64,000 bases of DNA from an uncultured Bacteroidales bacterium (GTDB taxonomy: Bacteria > Bacteroidota > Bacteroidia > Bacteroidales > Bacteroidaceae), in assembly GCA_902768125.1 (NCBI GenBank), contig CACXKA010000013.1:91720-155719 (forward strand). The letters are read 5' to 3'. The notes beneath the pieces are model-generated. The model was not told the origin of the DNA. It ran no database searches and saw only the letters and a list, made by a program, of their open reading frames with translations. The number at the start of each line of letters is the position of its first letter. Position 1 is the stretch's first letter. This document shows positions 25,627-33,575 of the stretch, one piece after another. Position numbers and translations under genes: made by a program.

Positions 25627-27039
25627 TCAAAGTCCATGTTTTTCTATCTTACGATAGAGTGCTCCACGACTGATGCCCAGTTCCTTGGCCACCAGCGAGA
25701 GATTACCGTTATGTTTCGCAATGGCAGCAGCGATGGAGGCACGTTCTATTTCTTCAAGCGTAGCCCTCTGCCCCCCAAAGGGAATGGGCTGTCGCGATGT
25801 TTCGTGTTCTGAAGGTTGATAGGCAGCCTTGAAATCATTGGCTGCTAACACCTTTTCTTCCCCTTGGGGAGCTGGGGAACTCATCAGCATTGTCCTTTCC
25901 ACCAAGTTCTTCAACTCTCTGATATTCCCAAGGAAGGGTAAAGTCTGGAGATACTGAATAGCTTCGTTGGATGCCGAAGCGGGTGGAAATCCGTTGGCAG
26001 CACAGGTTTGACGGATAAAGTGCTCAACCAACAGGGGAATATCCTCTTTCCGTTCACGCAAGGGTGCTAGTTGCAGGTGGATGATGTTGATGCGATAGAA
26101 GAGGTCTTCGCGGAAGGTCTTGTCGTTGACCATCTGACGGAGGTCGGCATTGGTGGCACATACCACACGCACATCAGCCCGTCGTGTCACGCTGTCGCCC
26201 AACACCTCGTAGGTCTGGTCTTGCAGCACACGCAACAGTTTCACCTGACTCGCCAGTTCCAACTCACCAATCTCATCGAGGAAAATAGTACCTCCCTTTG
26301 CCAGTTCGAAACGCCCCGTTCGGTCGTTTTTGGCATCGGTGAAGCTTCCCTTCTTATGTCCAAACATCTCGCTTTCAAACAGGGAAGTCGAAATGCCACC
26401 GAGGTTCACCTTCACAAAGGGTTTCCCATTCCTTCGGCTCTGCTCGTGGATGAACTGAGCAACGAGTTCCTTACCCGTACCCGACTCACCCGTGATGAGC
26501 ACCGGTGCATTGGTTTGTGCCACATGTTGGGCTGTGGCGAGGACGGAAAGGAAAGAAGAGGAGCGGCCAATGAGCCCCCCAGCCCCCGAAGGGGGAGGGC
26601 ATCCGCCGTGTTGGTCATTACTCCCATTAGGTACATCGCGATAGCCCTCCCCCTTCGGGGGCTGGGGGGCACTCAATGCGATTGCCGTTTCTATTCTATC
26701 CATCAGCACCCCATTGTCCCAGGGCTTCGTGATGAAATCGAAAGCTCCGTTGCGCATTCCTTGCACTGCCAAGTCGATGGTGCCCCATGCAGTCATGAGG
26801 ATGACGGGTACATCGGGTCGGAACACCTTTACTTGTTTCAGCAGGGTGAGTCCCTCTTCGCCATCGGTGGCAAGGGTATAGTTCATGTCCATCAGCACCA
26901 GTTCCAAGTTGGGATGGTTGCGTACCACCTCCATTGCTTCTGCTGGATTTTCAGCACGCATCACTTCGTGGTTGTTGCGTTCCAGCAGCAGGGTCAGTGC
27001 CACACGGATGGCTCTATCGTCGTCAACAATCAGAATCAT
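25627..27039 (-). CDS. Sigma-54-dependent response regulator (NtrC family) with translated repeat insert
   Basis: 470 residues. Receiver domain (about 1-120, phosphoacceptor Asp51 in LVLMDMNY); a foreign linker (about 124-156, SAPQPPKGEGYRDVPNG through PPPSGAGG) made by a 97-bp inverted repeat; an AAA+ domain (Walker A GESGTGKE, Walker B GTIFLDEIGEL); and a C-terminal Fis-type helix-turn-helix (LSLVAKELGISRGALYRKI). The sigma-54 contact loop reads GSFTDA rather than GAFTGA, a form usual for Bacteroidetes. Two more repeat-like stretches (SSPAPQGEEK and RQPIPFGGQR) sit in the linker before the helix-turn-helix. It probably activates the two sigma-54 promoters at 24231 and 29859. Confidence 0.93.
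   Translation of the reverse strand: MILIVDDDRAIRVALTLLLERNNHEVMRAENPAEAMEVVRNHPNLELVLMDMNYTLATDGEEGLTLLKQVKVFRPDVPVILMTAWGTIDLAVQGMRNGAFDFITKPWDNGVLMDRIETAIALSAPQPPKGEGYRDVPNGSNDQHGGCPPPSGAGGLIGRSSSFLSVLATAQHVAQTNAPVLITGESGTGKELVAQFIHEQSRRNGKPFVKVNLGGISTSLFESEMFGHKKGSFTDAKNDRTGRFELAKGGTIFLDEIGELELASQVKLLRVLQDQTYEVLGDSVTRRADVRVVCATNADLRQMVNDKTFREDLFYRINIIHLQLAPLRERKEDIPLLVEHFIRQTCAANGFPPASASNEAIQYLQTLPFLGNIRELKNLVERTMLMSSPAPQGEEKVLAANDFKAAYQPSEHETSRQPIPFGGQRATLEEIERASIAAAIAKHNGNLSLVAKELGISRGALYRKIEKHGL
26574..26600. repeat. 27-bp inverted repeat, arm 1, in the regulator gene
   Basis: Exact reverse complement of 26644-26670, 43-bp spacer. Core palindrome CCCCCGAAGGGGG. Translated in frame between the receiver and AAA+ domains. 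Confidence 0.95.
26644..26670. repeat. 27-bp inverted repeat, arm 2, in the regulator gene
   Basis: Pairs perfectly with arm 1. Its GGGGGCTGGGGGGC tail resembles the repeat in uvrA at 58662-58685. Confidence 0.95.
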
Positions 27040-27055
27040 ATTTGTATATTTTTTG

Positions 27056-27063
27056 CAAAGGTA
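27056..27063 (-). promoter_or_regulatory. Bacteroidetes -7 element for the regulator-kinase genes
   Basis: TACCTTTG on the minus strand, 17 bases before the response regulator ATG. The -33 element is weak. It suggests the two-component genes have their own vegetative promoter. Confidence 0.5.
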
Positions 27064-27080
27064 TGAAAAAGTTGGGAGTT

Positions 27081-28352
27081 TTATTCATTCATCCTTATCT
27101 TTTCTTTTCCTTTGAACTTTTGCATGTCACTAATCACCACGCTGTCACCTTCTTCCAATCCGTTGATCACTTCCACATAGTCGTAGTTGCATTCGCCCAA
27201 ACGGACGGTACGAGGCACGAGGGTGTTGGCGTCTTTAAGGATAAACAATGTGTAGTCGCCTGCACCTGTATAGTAAGAGCCGTTGCGGATGCGCAGCACT
27301 TCTTCCTTGATGCTGGTGATGACAAAGACTTCCACTTTCAAACCTGAGCGTAGTTTGGGATGGCTGGGGTTGTCCATTGTGACGGTGAAGGTGATGACAC
27401 CATTTTGGCTGAGAGGTGTGACGGTGCTGATGATGCCAAAGAGACGTTCCTTGCCTACCTTGACGAGCACCCTGCCACCTGCCACCACACGGTCGGAATA
27501 GGTGTCGGAGATTTCACAATCCACCTTGAAGTGGGTGAGGTCGCTGATGACAGCCACTTTGCTGCCTTGTCCGACGATACTGCCGATCTCGGAACAAATG
27601 TAAGTGAGGGTTGCCTTGCGAGGCGAACGAATATTGGCACCATCGAGGGTGCGACGGGTTTCGGAGAGTCCCTTGTCGGCAATGCCGTCCTGAAGCTGCT
27701 TCATACGGAGGTCTGCTTGGCGCACACGCACTTCGTTTTGGTATTGCTGTTTGAGTTGACGAAGTTGCATCTGTGCCGTGCGCAGGGTGATTTCTGCTTG
27801 ACGCACACGGTCTTTGGTGCCTGAACCGAGGCTATCCAGATACTGCTCATTGCGCAGTTGTGCCTCCAGCTGCCCCAGTTTCATCTCCTCTACTTCTATC
27901 TGCATGCGTCGGTCGCTGAGTTGGGTTGCAGTGTTGGTGGTGAGCTGTACGAGTTGCTGCTGACGAATCTCCCGTTCGTCCAGGGCTTTCGAGTAGTTGT
28001 CCTGAGCCGATTGGAGGTCAAGCCGCAGGAGAGGCGTACCCACATCCACTGTATCACCACTGTGGGCATAGACCTCAAGTATCTGTGCACTGATGGGCGA
28101 AATGATGACTTCCTCGAAGGCTGGCACCACCTTGCCTGTGGCTGTGATGCTCACATCAATCGTGCCCCGATCCACTTCCGATACAATGAGGCTTTTCTTA
28201 TCCACCGAGGTCATCATCAGTATGCCCAGCCAAGTGGCTATTCCCAGGATGACTGCGACAATGAGGACATATTTCCCGATTCTCACCATTCTTCTTTTGC
28301 GTTGCACGCTGACAGGAATGGCTCTGTCCATCGTTTGATTATCTGTTTTCAT
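27081..28352 (-). CDS. Membrane fusion protein (HlyD/MacA family)
   Basis: 423 residues: one N-terminal membrane helix (YVLIVAVILGIATWLGILM), a lipoyl-like half (VDVSITATGKVVP), a long coiled-coil hairpin (about 115-235), the second lipoyl half (GANIRSPRKATLTYICSEIGSIV) and beta-barrel and membrane-proximal domains. Members bridge an inner-membrane exporter to a TolC channel. It overlaps the TolC-like gene by four bases (ATGA), so the pair is one operon. Partner permeases are likely the six encoded downstream. Confidence 0.9.
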   Translation of the reverse strand: MKTDNQTMDRAIPVSVQRKRRMVRIGKYVLIVAVILGIATWLGILMMTSVDKKSLIVSEVDRGTIDVSITATGKVVPAFEEVIISPISAQILEVYAHSGDTVDVGTPLLRLDLQSAQDNYSKALDEREIRQQQLVQLTTNTATQLSDRRMQIEVEEMKLGQLEAQLRNEQYLDSLGSGTKDRVRQAEITLRTAQMQLRQLKQQYQNEVRVRQADLRMKQLQDGIADKGLSETRRTLDGANIRSPRKATLTYICSEIGSIVGQGSKVAVISDLTHFKVDCEISDTYSDRVVAGGRVLVKVGKERLFGIISTVTPLSQNGVITFTVTMDNPSHPKLRSGLKVEVFVITSIKEEVLRIRNGSYYTGAGDYTLFILKDANTLVPRTVRLGECNYDYVEVINGLEEGDSVVISDMQKFKGKEKIRMNE

Positions 28353-29827
28353 TTGATCAGTTTTTCAAAATCCACGTCAATGTTTCGGTTGTTCTCGAAG
28401 TCCCATAAGGTGATGGAACGTATCTGATAATAATAATACCAGTAATTGAAGAGTTGCGAGATTCGGTTCTGCCGCGCCACATCCTTGGCGGTTTGGGCAT
28501 CGGAGAGTTCGAGGGTGGAGATGGTGCCAATCTTGAAGGTCTCCACGTTGGTGTGGTAACGGCTTCGGGCAATGGTGTCCGCCTCTTCAGCGATGCGCAG
28601 CTGCTGGCGCTGGTGGTTGAACTGTTCGGTCAGTACGAAGAGGTCCTGACGAAATTCCTGTGACTGCTGACGGATCTGGTTGCGCACGATTTCGCGGTTA
28701 CTCTCTGCCACCTTCACCTGTCCACGCCGTTTACCCCAATCGAGCAAGGGCAACGACACACCCACCTGCACCACTTCCTTACTGAGCAGGTCGCGGTAGG
28801 CGTCGTTCATCCGGGAGGCAGTGCCCGTGTAACCCACTTGTGCATAGAGGGTCACACTCCGTAGGTTGCCCTTAGCGAATGCCACCGACTCGTCTGCCTG
28901 CAGTTGACGACGTCGCATGGTGGTGGCGAAGGCGTTATTCTCCAAAGCGTGGTTGAGCACATTGTCATATATCAGTGTCACTTCGGGGATGTTGTCGGGC
29001 ACGATGGGCACAATGTCCTCCTCCACATCGAGAAAGGATTTCAGTTCAAACATCCTTGCCTTCCGATGGCTCTCTACATTGGTGAGTGCCGACTGTGCGT
29101 TCAGCATTTGCAGGCGCATTTGCAGGACATCATTCTGGCTGATGCTGCCCATCTCGCGCTTTGCTTTCGCCACCTCGTAGAGCTTCTCGGCATTCTGTAG
29201 GTTCTGCTCGGCAATATTCACGTTCTCATTTGCCAACAGGAGGTCGAAGAAGAGGTTGATGGCGCGCATTGCCACCTGTTCTGTTGCCGTGAGGAACGAA
29301 GCCTTCGCCTCCCGATAGCGCAGGGGTTCAATGCGTTTGTCCCACTTCACCGTGTTCACCCCAAACAGGGGTTGGCTTAGTGTCAAGGCAATGGGCATGC
29401 TCATGAACTGATTCTTGCTGCCTGAAGTAACGCCGCTCATCTGGCGCAGCCAATCCAGCGAAGACTCCATCGACAGCGTACCGCCCGTAAGTCCAATCTT
29501 CTGGCTTATATGCAGCGAACCATCCAGTTCCATGTAGTCGTTTCTCACATACGAGTGGGTGCCATCCTCGCGCTGATAAGTGCTGTACCGCTTGTTGTAG
29601 GTCGGCACACTCGCCGACAGCGACACCTCGGGCAACAGATCTGCCTTGTAACTGCGCCATGCCCAATAGGCAGATTTCAGTTCGCCCAGCGCCACCGTTG
29701 CCTCCACACTCCGCTGTCGCGCCATCAGGATGCAGTCGTCGAGGTTCAGTCGGAGAGTGTCCCCTTCGGCATGTCCCATTTGTGTCAGGAGGCACACCAT
29801 CATTAAAATCACTGTTCTTTTCTTCAT
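28349..29827 (-). CDS. TolC-like outer-membrane efflux protein
   Basis: 492 residues from MKKRTVILMMVCLLTQMGHA, a clean signal peptide; the longer frame from 29863 adds a non-signal leader that begins within the promoter. Two outer-membrane-efflux (OEP) repeats with long coiled-coil helices (QNLQNAEKLYEVAKAKREMGS; RQDLFVLTEQFNHQRQQL) and a conserved LPLLDWGKRRGQVKVA segment. First gene of the fusion-protein operon, driven by a sigma-54 promoter 32-47 bases upstream. Confidence 0.9.
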   Translation of the reverse strand: MKKRTVILMMVCLLTQMGHAEGDTLRLNLDDCILMARQRSVEATVALGELKSAYWAWRSYKADLLPEVSLSASVPTYNKRYSTYQREDGTHSYVRNDYMELDGSLHISQKIGLTGGTLSMESSLDWLRQMSGVTSGSKNQFMSMPIALTLSQPLFGVNTVKWDKRIEPLRYREAKASFLTATEQVAMRAINLFFDLLLANENVNIAEQNLQNAEKLYEVAKAKREMGSISQNDVLQMRLQMLNAQSALTNVESHRKARMFELKSFLDVEEDIVPIVPDNIPEVTLIYDNVLNHALENNAFATTMRRRQLQADESVAFAKGNLRSVTLYAQVGYTGTASRMNDAYRDLLSKEVVQVGVSLPLLDWGKRRGQVKVAESNREIVRNQIRQQSQEFRQDLFVLTEQFNHQRQQLRIAEEADTIARSRYHTNVETFKIGTISTLELSDAQTAKDVARQNRISQLFNYWYYYYQIRSITLWDFENNRNIDVDFEKLIK

Positions 29828-29858
29828 ATTTTTTATGATTAATGATGCTCTCCTTTGG

Positions 29859-29874
29859 AACAAAACACATGCCT
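29859..29874 (-). promoter_or_regulatory. Sigma-54 promoter of the TolC-fusion protein operon
   Basis: On the minus strand AGGCATGTGTTTTGTT keeps the GGCA and TTG cores with the canonical spacing (consensus TGGCACG-N4-TTGCW). Confidence 0.72.
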
Positions 29875-29916
29875 GAATTCTAACTTGTTGGTTCCCAATG
29901 GCTCAAATCAAAAAGA

Positions 29917-29954
29917 GTGTCCATTTCTGGACACTCACTGTCCAAAAATGGACA
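29917..29954. promoter_or_regulatory. Tandem enhancer palindromes upstream of the TolC operon
   Basis: GTGTCCATTTCTGGACAC (29917-29934, identical to the 18-mer at 24289) and TGTCCAAAAATGGACA (29939-29954), both perfect palindromes with centres 21 bp apart. The proximal one starts 43 bp from the -24 element, as at the other operon. Confidence 0.87.
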
Positions 29955-29978
29955 CTATCAAGTTGTCAGGAACTTTGC

Positions 29979-30066
29979 TTTCCGATAAGGCACGTTTATT
30001 TTTTTATAAGGCAGGGTTATTTTCCAATAAGGGATCCTTATTGATTAATAAGGCAGGGTTATTGGA
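29979..30066. repeat. Phased AATAAGG...TTATT repeat array
   Basis: Four imperfect copies of a TAAGGCAGGGTTATT-like unit, spaced about 20-21 bp apart, between the exporter operon and folA. The last copy supplies the stop codon of folA (TTATTGGAGGA). A related array sits at 36600-36680. Confidence 0.65.
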
Positions 30067-30559
30067 GGACGCCCTTTTTCCGTTCCAGATTCACGAATGC
30101 ATATCGATAGGCGTGCTTCTCGTCTGCCTCGTGCTCTTCGCGGAAGGTTTCTGTCCATTCTTCTGCATTGATTTCGGGGAAGAAGGTGTCGGCCTTCTCG
30201 GGGGTGTCGTAGATGTAGGTGAGGCAGAGGCGGTCTGCCTTGGGCAATGCCTCTTTGTACACCGATGCCCCGCCAATGATATAGACCTCTCCTTCGCAGG
30301 CAGCGAGGGCGGCGTTGAGGGTGGGGAAGAGTTCGGCACCTGGGAAGTCCTCTGCCTTTCCCCTGCGGGAAAGCACGATGTTGCGGCGGTTGGGTAGGGC
30401 GCCTTTGGGAAGACTCTCGAAGGTGCGTCTGCCCATGATGATGGTGTTGCCTGTGGTGAGTGCCTTGAAGCGCTTCAGGTCGTTGGGCAACCAATAGATT
30501 AGTTTGTTCTCAAAACCAATCGCCCTGTTCTCTGCTATTGCTACAATGATGGATAACAT
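30059..30559 (-). CDS. folA: Dihydrofolate reductase
   Basis: 166 residues from MLSIIVAIAENRAIGF; the longer frame (to 30661) would run into thyA and lacks family similarity there. DHFR motifs: WLPNDLKRFKALTTGNTIIMGRRTFESLP and EVYIIGGASVYKEALPKADRL. It reduces dihydrofolate with NADPH, refilling the pool used by the thymidylate synthase encoded just upstream (37-base gap), the usual metabolic pair. The final residues and stop codon lie inside a repeat array, so the native C-terminus may have been altered slightly. Confidence 0.95.
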   Translation of the reverse strand: MLSIIVAIAENRAIGFENKLIYWLPNDLKRFKALTTGNTIIMGRRTFESLPKGALPNRRNIVLSRRGKAEDFPGAELFPTLNAALAACEGEVYIIGGASVYKEALPKADRLCLTYIYDTPEKADTFFPEINAEEWTETFREEHEADEKHAYRYAFVNLERKKGVLQ

Positions 30560-30596
30560 CTTAGAAGTGAAAAGTGAAAGTTGAAAGAATGATAAG

Positions 30597-31391
30597 TTAT
30601 ACTGACACGGTTGCTTTAATGTGTGGGTGTGGGTCGTAATCGGTGAGTTCGAAGTCCTCATACTGGAAGTCGAAGATGCTCTTCACGTTGGGGTTGATGT
30701 GCATCTTGGGCAACTTGCGAGGCTCGCGGGTGAGCTGCAACTTGGCTTGTTCCAGATGGTCGAGATACAGGTGGGTGTCGCCTGTGGTATAGACGAAATC
30801 GCCTGGCTGGAGGTCGCACACCTGAGCCACCATCATGGTCAGCAATGCATAGGATGCGATGTTGAATGGCACGCCCAAGAAGGTGTCTGCACTGCGTTGG
30901 TAGAGCTGGCAACTCAGTTTCCCGTCTGCCACATAGAACTGGAAGAGGATGTGGCAGGGTGGCAGGTTCATGTTGTCGATGTCTGCCACGTTCCAGGCTG
31001 AGACAATCAGGCGGCGCGAATTGGGGTTGTTCTTGATCTGGTCAATCACCTCGCTGATCTGGTCGATGTGTCCACCGTTGTAGTCGGGCCAGCTGCGCCA
31101 TTGATAGCCGTAGATGTGTCCGAGGTTGCCGTCTTCGTCTGCCCATTCGTTCCAGATGCGCACACCTCTGTCCTGCAACCACTTCGCATTCGTGTTGCCC
31201 TGCAGGAACCACAGGAGTTCGTAGATGATGGACTTCAGGTGCAGCTTCTTCGTGGTCAGCATGGGAAACCCTTCCTGCAGGTTGAATCTCATCTGGTTGC
31301 CAAACACCGACAAGGTGCCAGTGCCTGTGCGGTCGCCCTTCTGCACTCCTTCCTTCAGGATGCGGTCGAGCAAGTCAAGATATGGTTTCAT
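30597..31391 (-). CDS. thyA: Thymidylate synthase
   Basis: 264 residues from [15 protein letters not shown], the same length as E. coli ThyA. Signature segments: [18 protein letters not shown], the catalytic Cys in [33 protein letters not shown], and the C-terminal HIKATVSV. It converts dUMP to dTMP with methylene-tetrahydrofolate. The frame extends to 31457 but the extra residues cross the promoter. Operon with folA. Confidence 0.97.
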   Translation of the reverse strand: MKPYLDLLDRILKEGVQKGDRTGTGTLSVFGNQMRFNLQEGFPMLTTKKLHLKSIIYELLWFLQGNTNAKWLQDRGVRIWNEWADEDGNLGHIYGYQWRSWPDYNGGHIDQISEVIDQIKNNPNSRRLIVSAWNVADIDNMNLPPCHILFQFYVADGKLSCQLYQRSADTFLGVPFNIASYALLTMMVAQVCDLQPGDFVYTTGDTHLYLDHLEQAKLQLTREPRKLPKMHINPNVKSIFDFQYEDFELTDYDPHPHIKATVSV

Positions 31392-31415
31392 CCTTTTGTC
31401 TTTTGAATTGTTTTG

Positions 31416-31446
31416 CAAAGTTACGATTAAGCGGGCACAATACAAA
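31416..31446 (-). promoter_or_regulatory. Consensus promoter of thyA-folA
   Basis: On the minus strand: TTTG (31443-31446), 19 bp, TAACTTTG (31416-31423). It lies 25 bases before the thyA ATG. Confidence 0.8.
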
Positions 31447-31465
31447 AGGAAAAACAATGTTTTTA

Positions 31466-31500
31466 CAAAAAATCCCGCTCTTTATGGCAAAGAACGGGAT
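31466..31500 (-). terminator. Rho-independent terminator for the remnant oxidoreductase gene
   Basis: On the minus strand ATCCCGTTCTTT pairs with AAAGAGCGGGAT (one mismatch, 5-nt loop) and is followed by six Ts. It sits 33 bases after the stop of the DUF1111 remnant. Confidence 0.85.
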
Positions 31501-31532
31501 GTATTTGGTGGATTGACCAACTCACACCTGCA

Positions 31533-31841
31533 TCAGATGGATTCTGTAAACTTGATGACGGCCTTACGGTCTTCTTTCGAAAGATGATAGAACTTCTCTG
31601 TGGCTCTGTAGGCATCTGACTGCTTCGAATACCCGTGCCACATGATTGCCTCCAGCACCGTACGGGCACGACAGTCGTGCAGACGGTCATCAGCACCCGT
31701 CAGCTGCATGGAGAGTCCACGTCCCCATAGAGGCGTCGTGCGACACCAACCTGTGCGGATGTCGTTCTTCATGAAGAGGCGATGCTGCACCATATCGGTA
31801 TATGGCCAGATGGTCTGATTGGGATACTTGGGCAGAGGAGG
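31533..31841 (-). pseudogene. 3' remnant of a di-heme oxidoreductase (DUF1111) gene
   Basis: The final 100 or so residues of a DUF1111/di-heme cytochrome peroxidase-like protein: PPLPKYPNQTIWPYTDM, then WCRTTPLWGRGL, then DRLHDCRARTVLEAIMWHG, then LSKEDRKAVIKF. The family is usually about 400-500 residues with two CxxCH haem sites; both are absent here. Upstream the frame meets a TGA and the DNA changes to opposite-strand hemerythrin-like coding sequence. The gene kept its stop and terminator but lost its front. Confidence 0.6.
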
Positions 31842-31956
31842 ATGAGCGCATCAGCGTGCCCACCCTTCTCCACTACCTGAAGGCGAGCCACACCTACTAC
31901 CTCGACTTCCAACTGCCCTTCATCCGTCGCGAATTGCAGGAGAGCATCACAGAAGG
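31842..31956 (+). pseudogene. Fragment of a hemerythrin-domain gene
   Basis: Translation gives DERISVPTLLHYLKASHTYY, then LDFQLPFIRRELQESI, like the first metal-binding helix of Bacteroidetes hemerythrin (HHE) proteins. Only about 40 residues remain: no start upstream and no later His helices. It abuts the DUF1111 remnant on one side and a different reading frame on the other. Confidence 0.4.
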
Positions 31957-32535
31957 CGATGCTGTGGGCAGGGGCGTGAGTGGGTGGAACGCATCCGCCT
32001 GGAGACGATGATGAACGACGACAAGGTGATGGCCCGCCAATGCTTCCGTGTGTGTGTGACGGCACAGCGCATGACCTGCTGTCTGATGCTCTGCAAGGTG
32101 GCAGAACAGCTGATTCAGAAGCATGGGCTGAATGGTGCCGAGACGCACTTGAAACAGCATCCCAATCTTTGGAAGGAACAGCTGCTGAAGGTGCAGACAC
32201 CGCAGATGTTGGAGGTGTATGACGTGATTGCTGACTCGCTGCTGGAGAACGCCCTGCACTTCTTCCGCGACCGCATCGAGAACGCTTTCAGAAGCCGTGA
32301 CTATGCAGGGTGCAATGATCGTCAGCGTCCGGGCAAGAATGATTCCATCTTCGAACGTCTGGACTTCGAGTTCACTTTCGAGCAAGCTATGCAGAATTCG
32401 GTCGCCATGAAAGGGGCAGGAGTTTCGCGCAACCAAGTACATCAGATGCTGAAGAACTGGAAGAAACAGGGACTCATCGTGCAAATGGAGTCGGGGAGGT
32501 ATCGGAAAGTGGAACATATAGAGTGTGGCGTTTAG
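31957..32535 (+). pseudogene. C-terminal fragment of a DUF3987-type (VirE-associated) protein
   Basis: About 190 residues without their N-terminal part. Visible are RLETMMNDDKVMARQCFRVC, a helical region, and a C-terminal winged-helix-like end (VSRNQVHQMLKNWKKQGLIV, then GRYRKVEHI). This resembles the end of DUF3987 primase/helicase-like proteins found with VirE and smalltalk modules in Bacteroidetes accessory regions. The usual P-loop domain is missing. A GTG at 31984 could start a short product, but I read it as a remnant. Confidence 0.45.
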
Positions 32536-32592
32536 GTTGTCATTGTCATGATTGTCAATTGTCATTAAGGATTTTGAAAAATTGCTATCGCT

Positions 32593-33006
32593 ATGATTGA
32601 TATTCAAAACACTCAAGAATGCTTTGTGCAGCTCTGGCTTCGGCTGGAGCGCACGAGGCGTCTCCTCGGAGGTCAGTACAAACGCTTCTGCATCCGCCGC
32701 ATCCTGCAATCGTGGTTCGGCACGAAAGCCACCGATGATTTCATCTGGGAGGTGTGCAGCAAGACCGTCATTGATGAAGAGCAAGTGTGTGGCTGGGATA
32801 TACTGCCACCGCCTAAACTCTTTCCGCGCAAGCATCGGGAACTGCTTAGGGCTATCGTGTCAGTAACGTTGGGCATCGGTATGCGCAAGGTGAGCCTCAA
32901 GGAGCTTGACAAGGCATACAAGATGGCATTTCCGGGGAGTACGGGGATCAATGTGAATAAAAAGAAAGTTGAAAGTTATGATACCAAGAGGAATAAGAAA
33001 TTGTAA
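32593..33006 (+). CDS. Accessory protein of unknown function
   Basis: 137 residues, basic, no signal peptide. The middle holds FWEVC/DEEQVCGWDILPPP-like and KHRELLRAIVSVTLGIGMRK segments; no domain recognised. It overlaps the next gene by 29 bases in another frame and follows the DUF3987 remnant, so it is probably part of the same mobile accessory cluster. Confidence 0.5.
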   Translation: MIDIQNTQECFVQLWLRLERTRRLLGGQYKRFCIRRILQSWFGTKATDDFIWEVCSKTVIDEEQVCGWDILPPPKLFPRKHRELLRAIVSVTLGIGMRKVSLKELDKAYKMAFPGSTGINVNKKKVESYDTKRNKKL

Positions 33007-33364
33007 TCCGCTGAATATCCGTAGAAGCAGGGATCAGTGGAAGGGTCTGCTGAAAGTGCAGAACGACAAGAGTTTGCTGAGGACGTATAGAGTGAAGTAC
33101 CAAAGATACTCCGTGCGCACCATCATTGAGCGGTGGGCACCTCCGAGCGAGAACCAGACACGGGCATACATCGGCTTTGTGTGCGAGGAGATGGGGGTGC
33201 CACCCAATTTCATCCTGAACGTGGGCAGCCTCGATGATGGCGACACCTATTGGGCTTGCGAACTCGTTCGAGCAATGGCGCTGGTGGAGAACGGCAACAA
33301 GTGTGCTGACCTCATCAGGAAGGAGGAAATAAAGAAAGGGTATCAGTTGGCGTTTGAGAGTTGA
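32978..33364 (+). CDS. Structural-protein-P5-like (phage-type lysozyme relative)
   Basis: 128 residues from MIPRGIRNCNPLNIRRSRDQW. The PRGIRNxNPLNIRRS start, IIERWAPPSENQTRAYIGFV and the ALVENG segment are typical of Bacteroidetes proteins annotated as structural protein P5, a lysozyme-like family of phages and integrated elements. An AAAGAAAG purine run lies 10 bases before the ATG. It is somewhat short and may be a cut-down copy. Confidence 0.65.
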   Translation: MIPRGIRNCNPLNIRRSRDQWKGLLKVQNDKSLLRTYRVKYQRYSVRTIIERWAPPSENQTRAYIGFVCEEMGVPPNFILNVGSLDDGDTYWACELVRAMALVENGNKCADLIRKEEIKKGYQLAFES

Positions 33365-33525
33365 CATTGAAAGTCTTCCGTGTTCTGGTGAATGCGGGAG
33401 ATTTCTTTGTTTGAGATGAAACCAACGGACAGAACTTCGCCTAAGTGGATAGCATTTTGTTTTTCAAAATAATGATGATCGATAGTTGCATTTTTCAGGG
33501 AGTTTTTCATTTTTTGTCGTTTTAT

Positions 33526-33556
33526 TTTGTTTTTCTCTTACATAATCGTACCTTTG
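33526..33556 (+). promoter_or_regulatory. Consensus promoter of the flavoprotein gene
   Basis: TTTG (33526-33529), 19 bp, TACCTTTG (33549-33556), 20 bases before the ORF start. Confidence 0.82.
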
Positions 33557-33575
33557 CAAAAACAATGATAAACTA

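Noticed and set aside
26335-26360. GSFTDA loop as evidence of lost sigma-54 contact
   Set aside because: As far as I know, GxFTDA forms are usual in Bacteroidetes activators, and sigma-54 promoters with fitting enhancers are present nearby.
26071-27066. 331-codon plus-strand frame
   Set aside because: Antisense to the response regulator, whose receiver, AAA+ and helix-turn-helix motifs are complete.
29855-30397. 180-codon plus-strand frame with KAGLFSNKG-like repeats
   Set aside because: The repeats come from the TTATT DNA array and the rest is antisense to folA.
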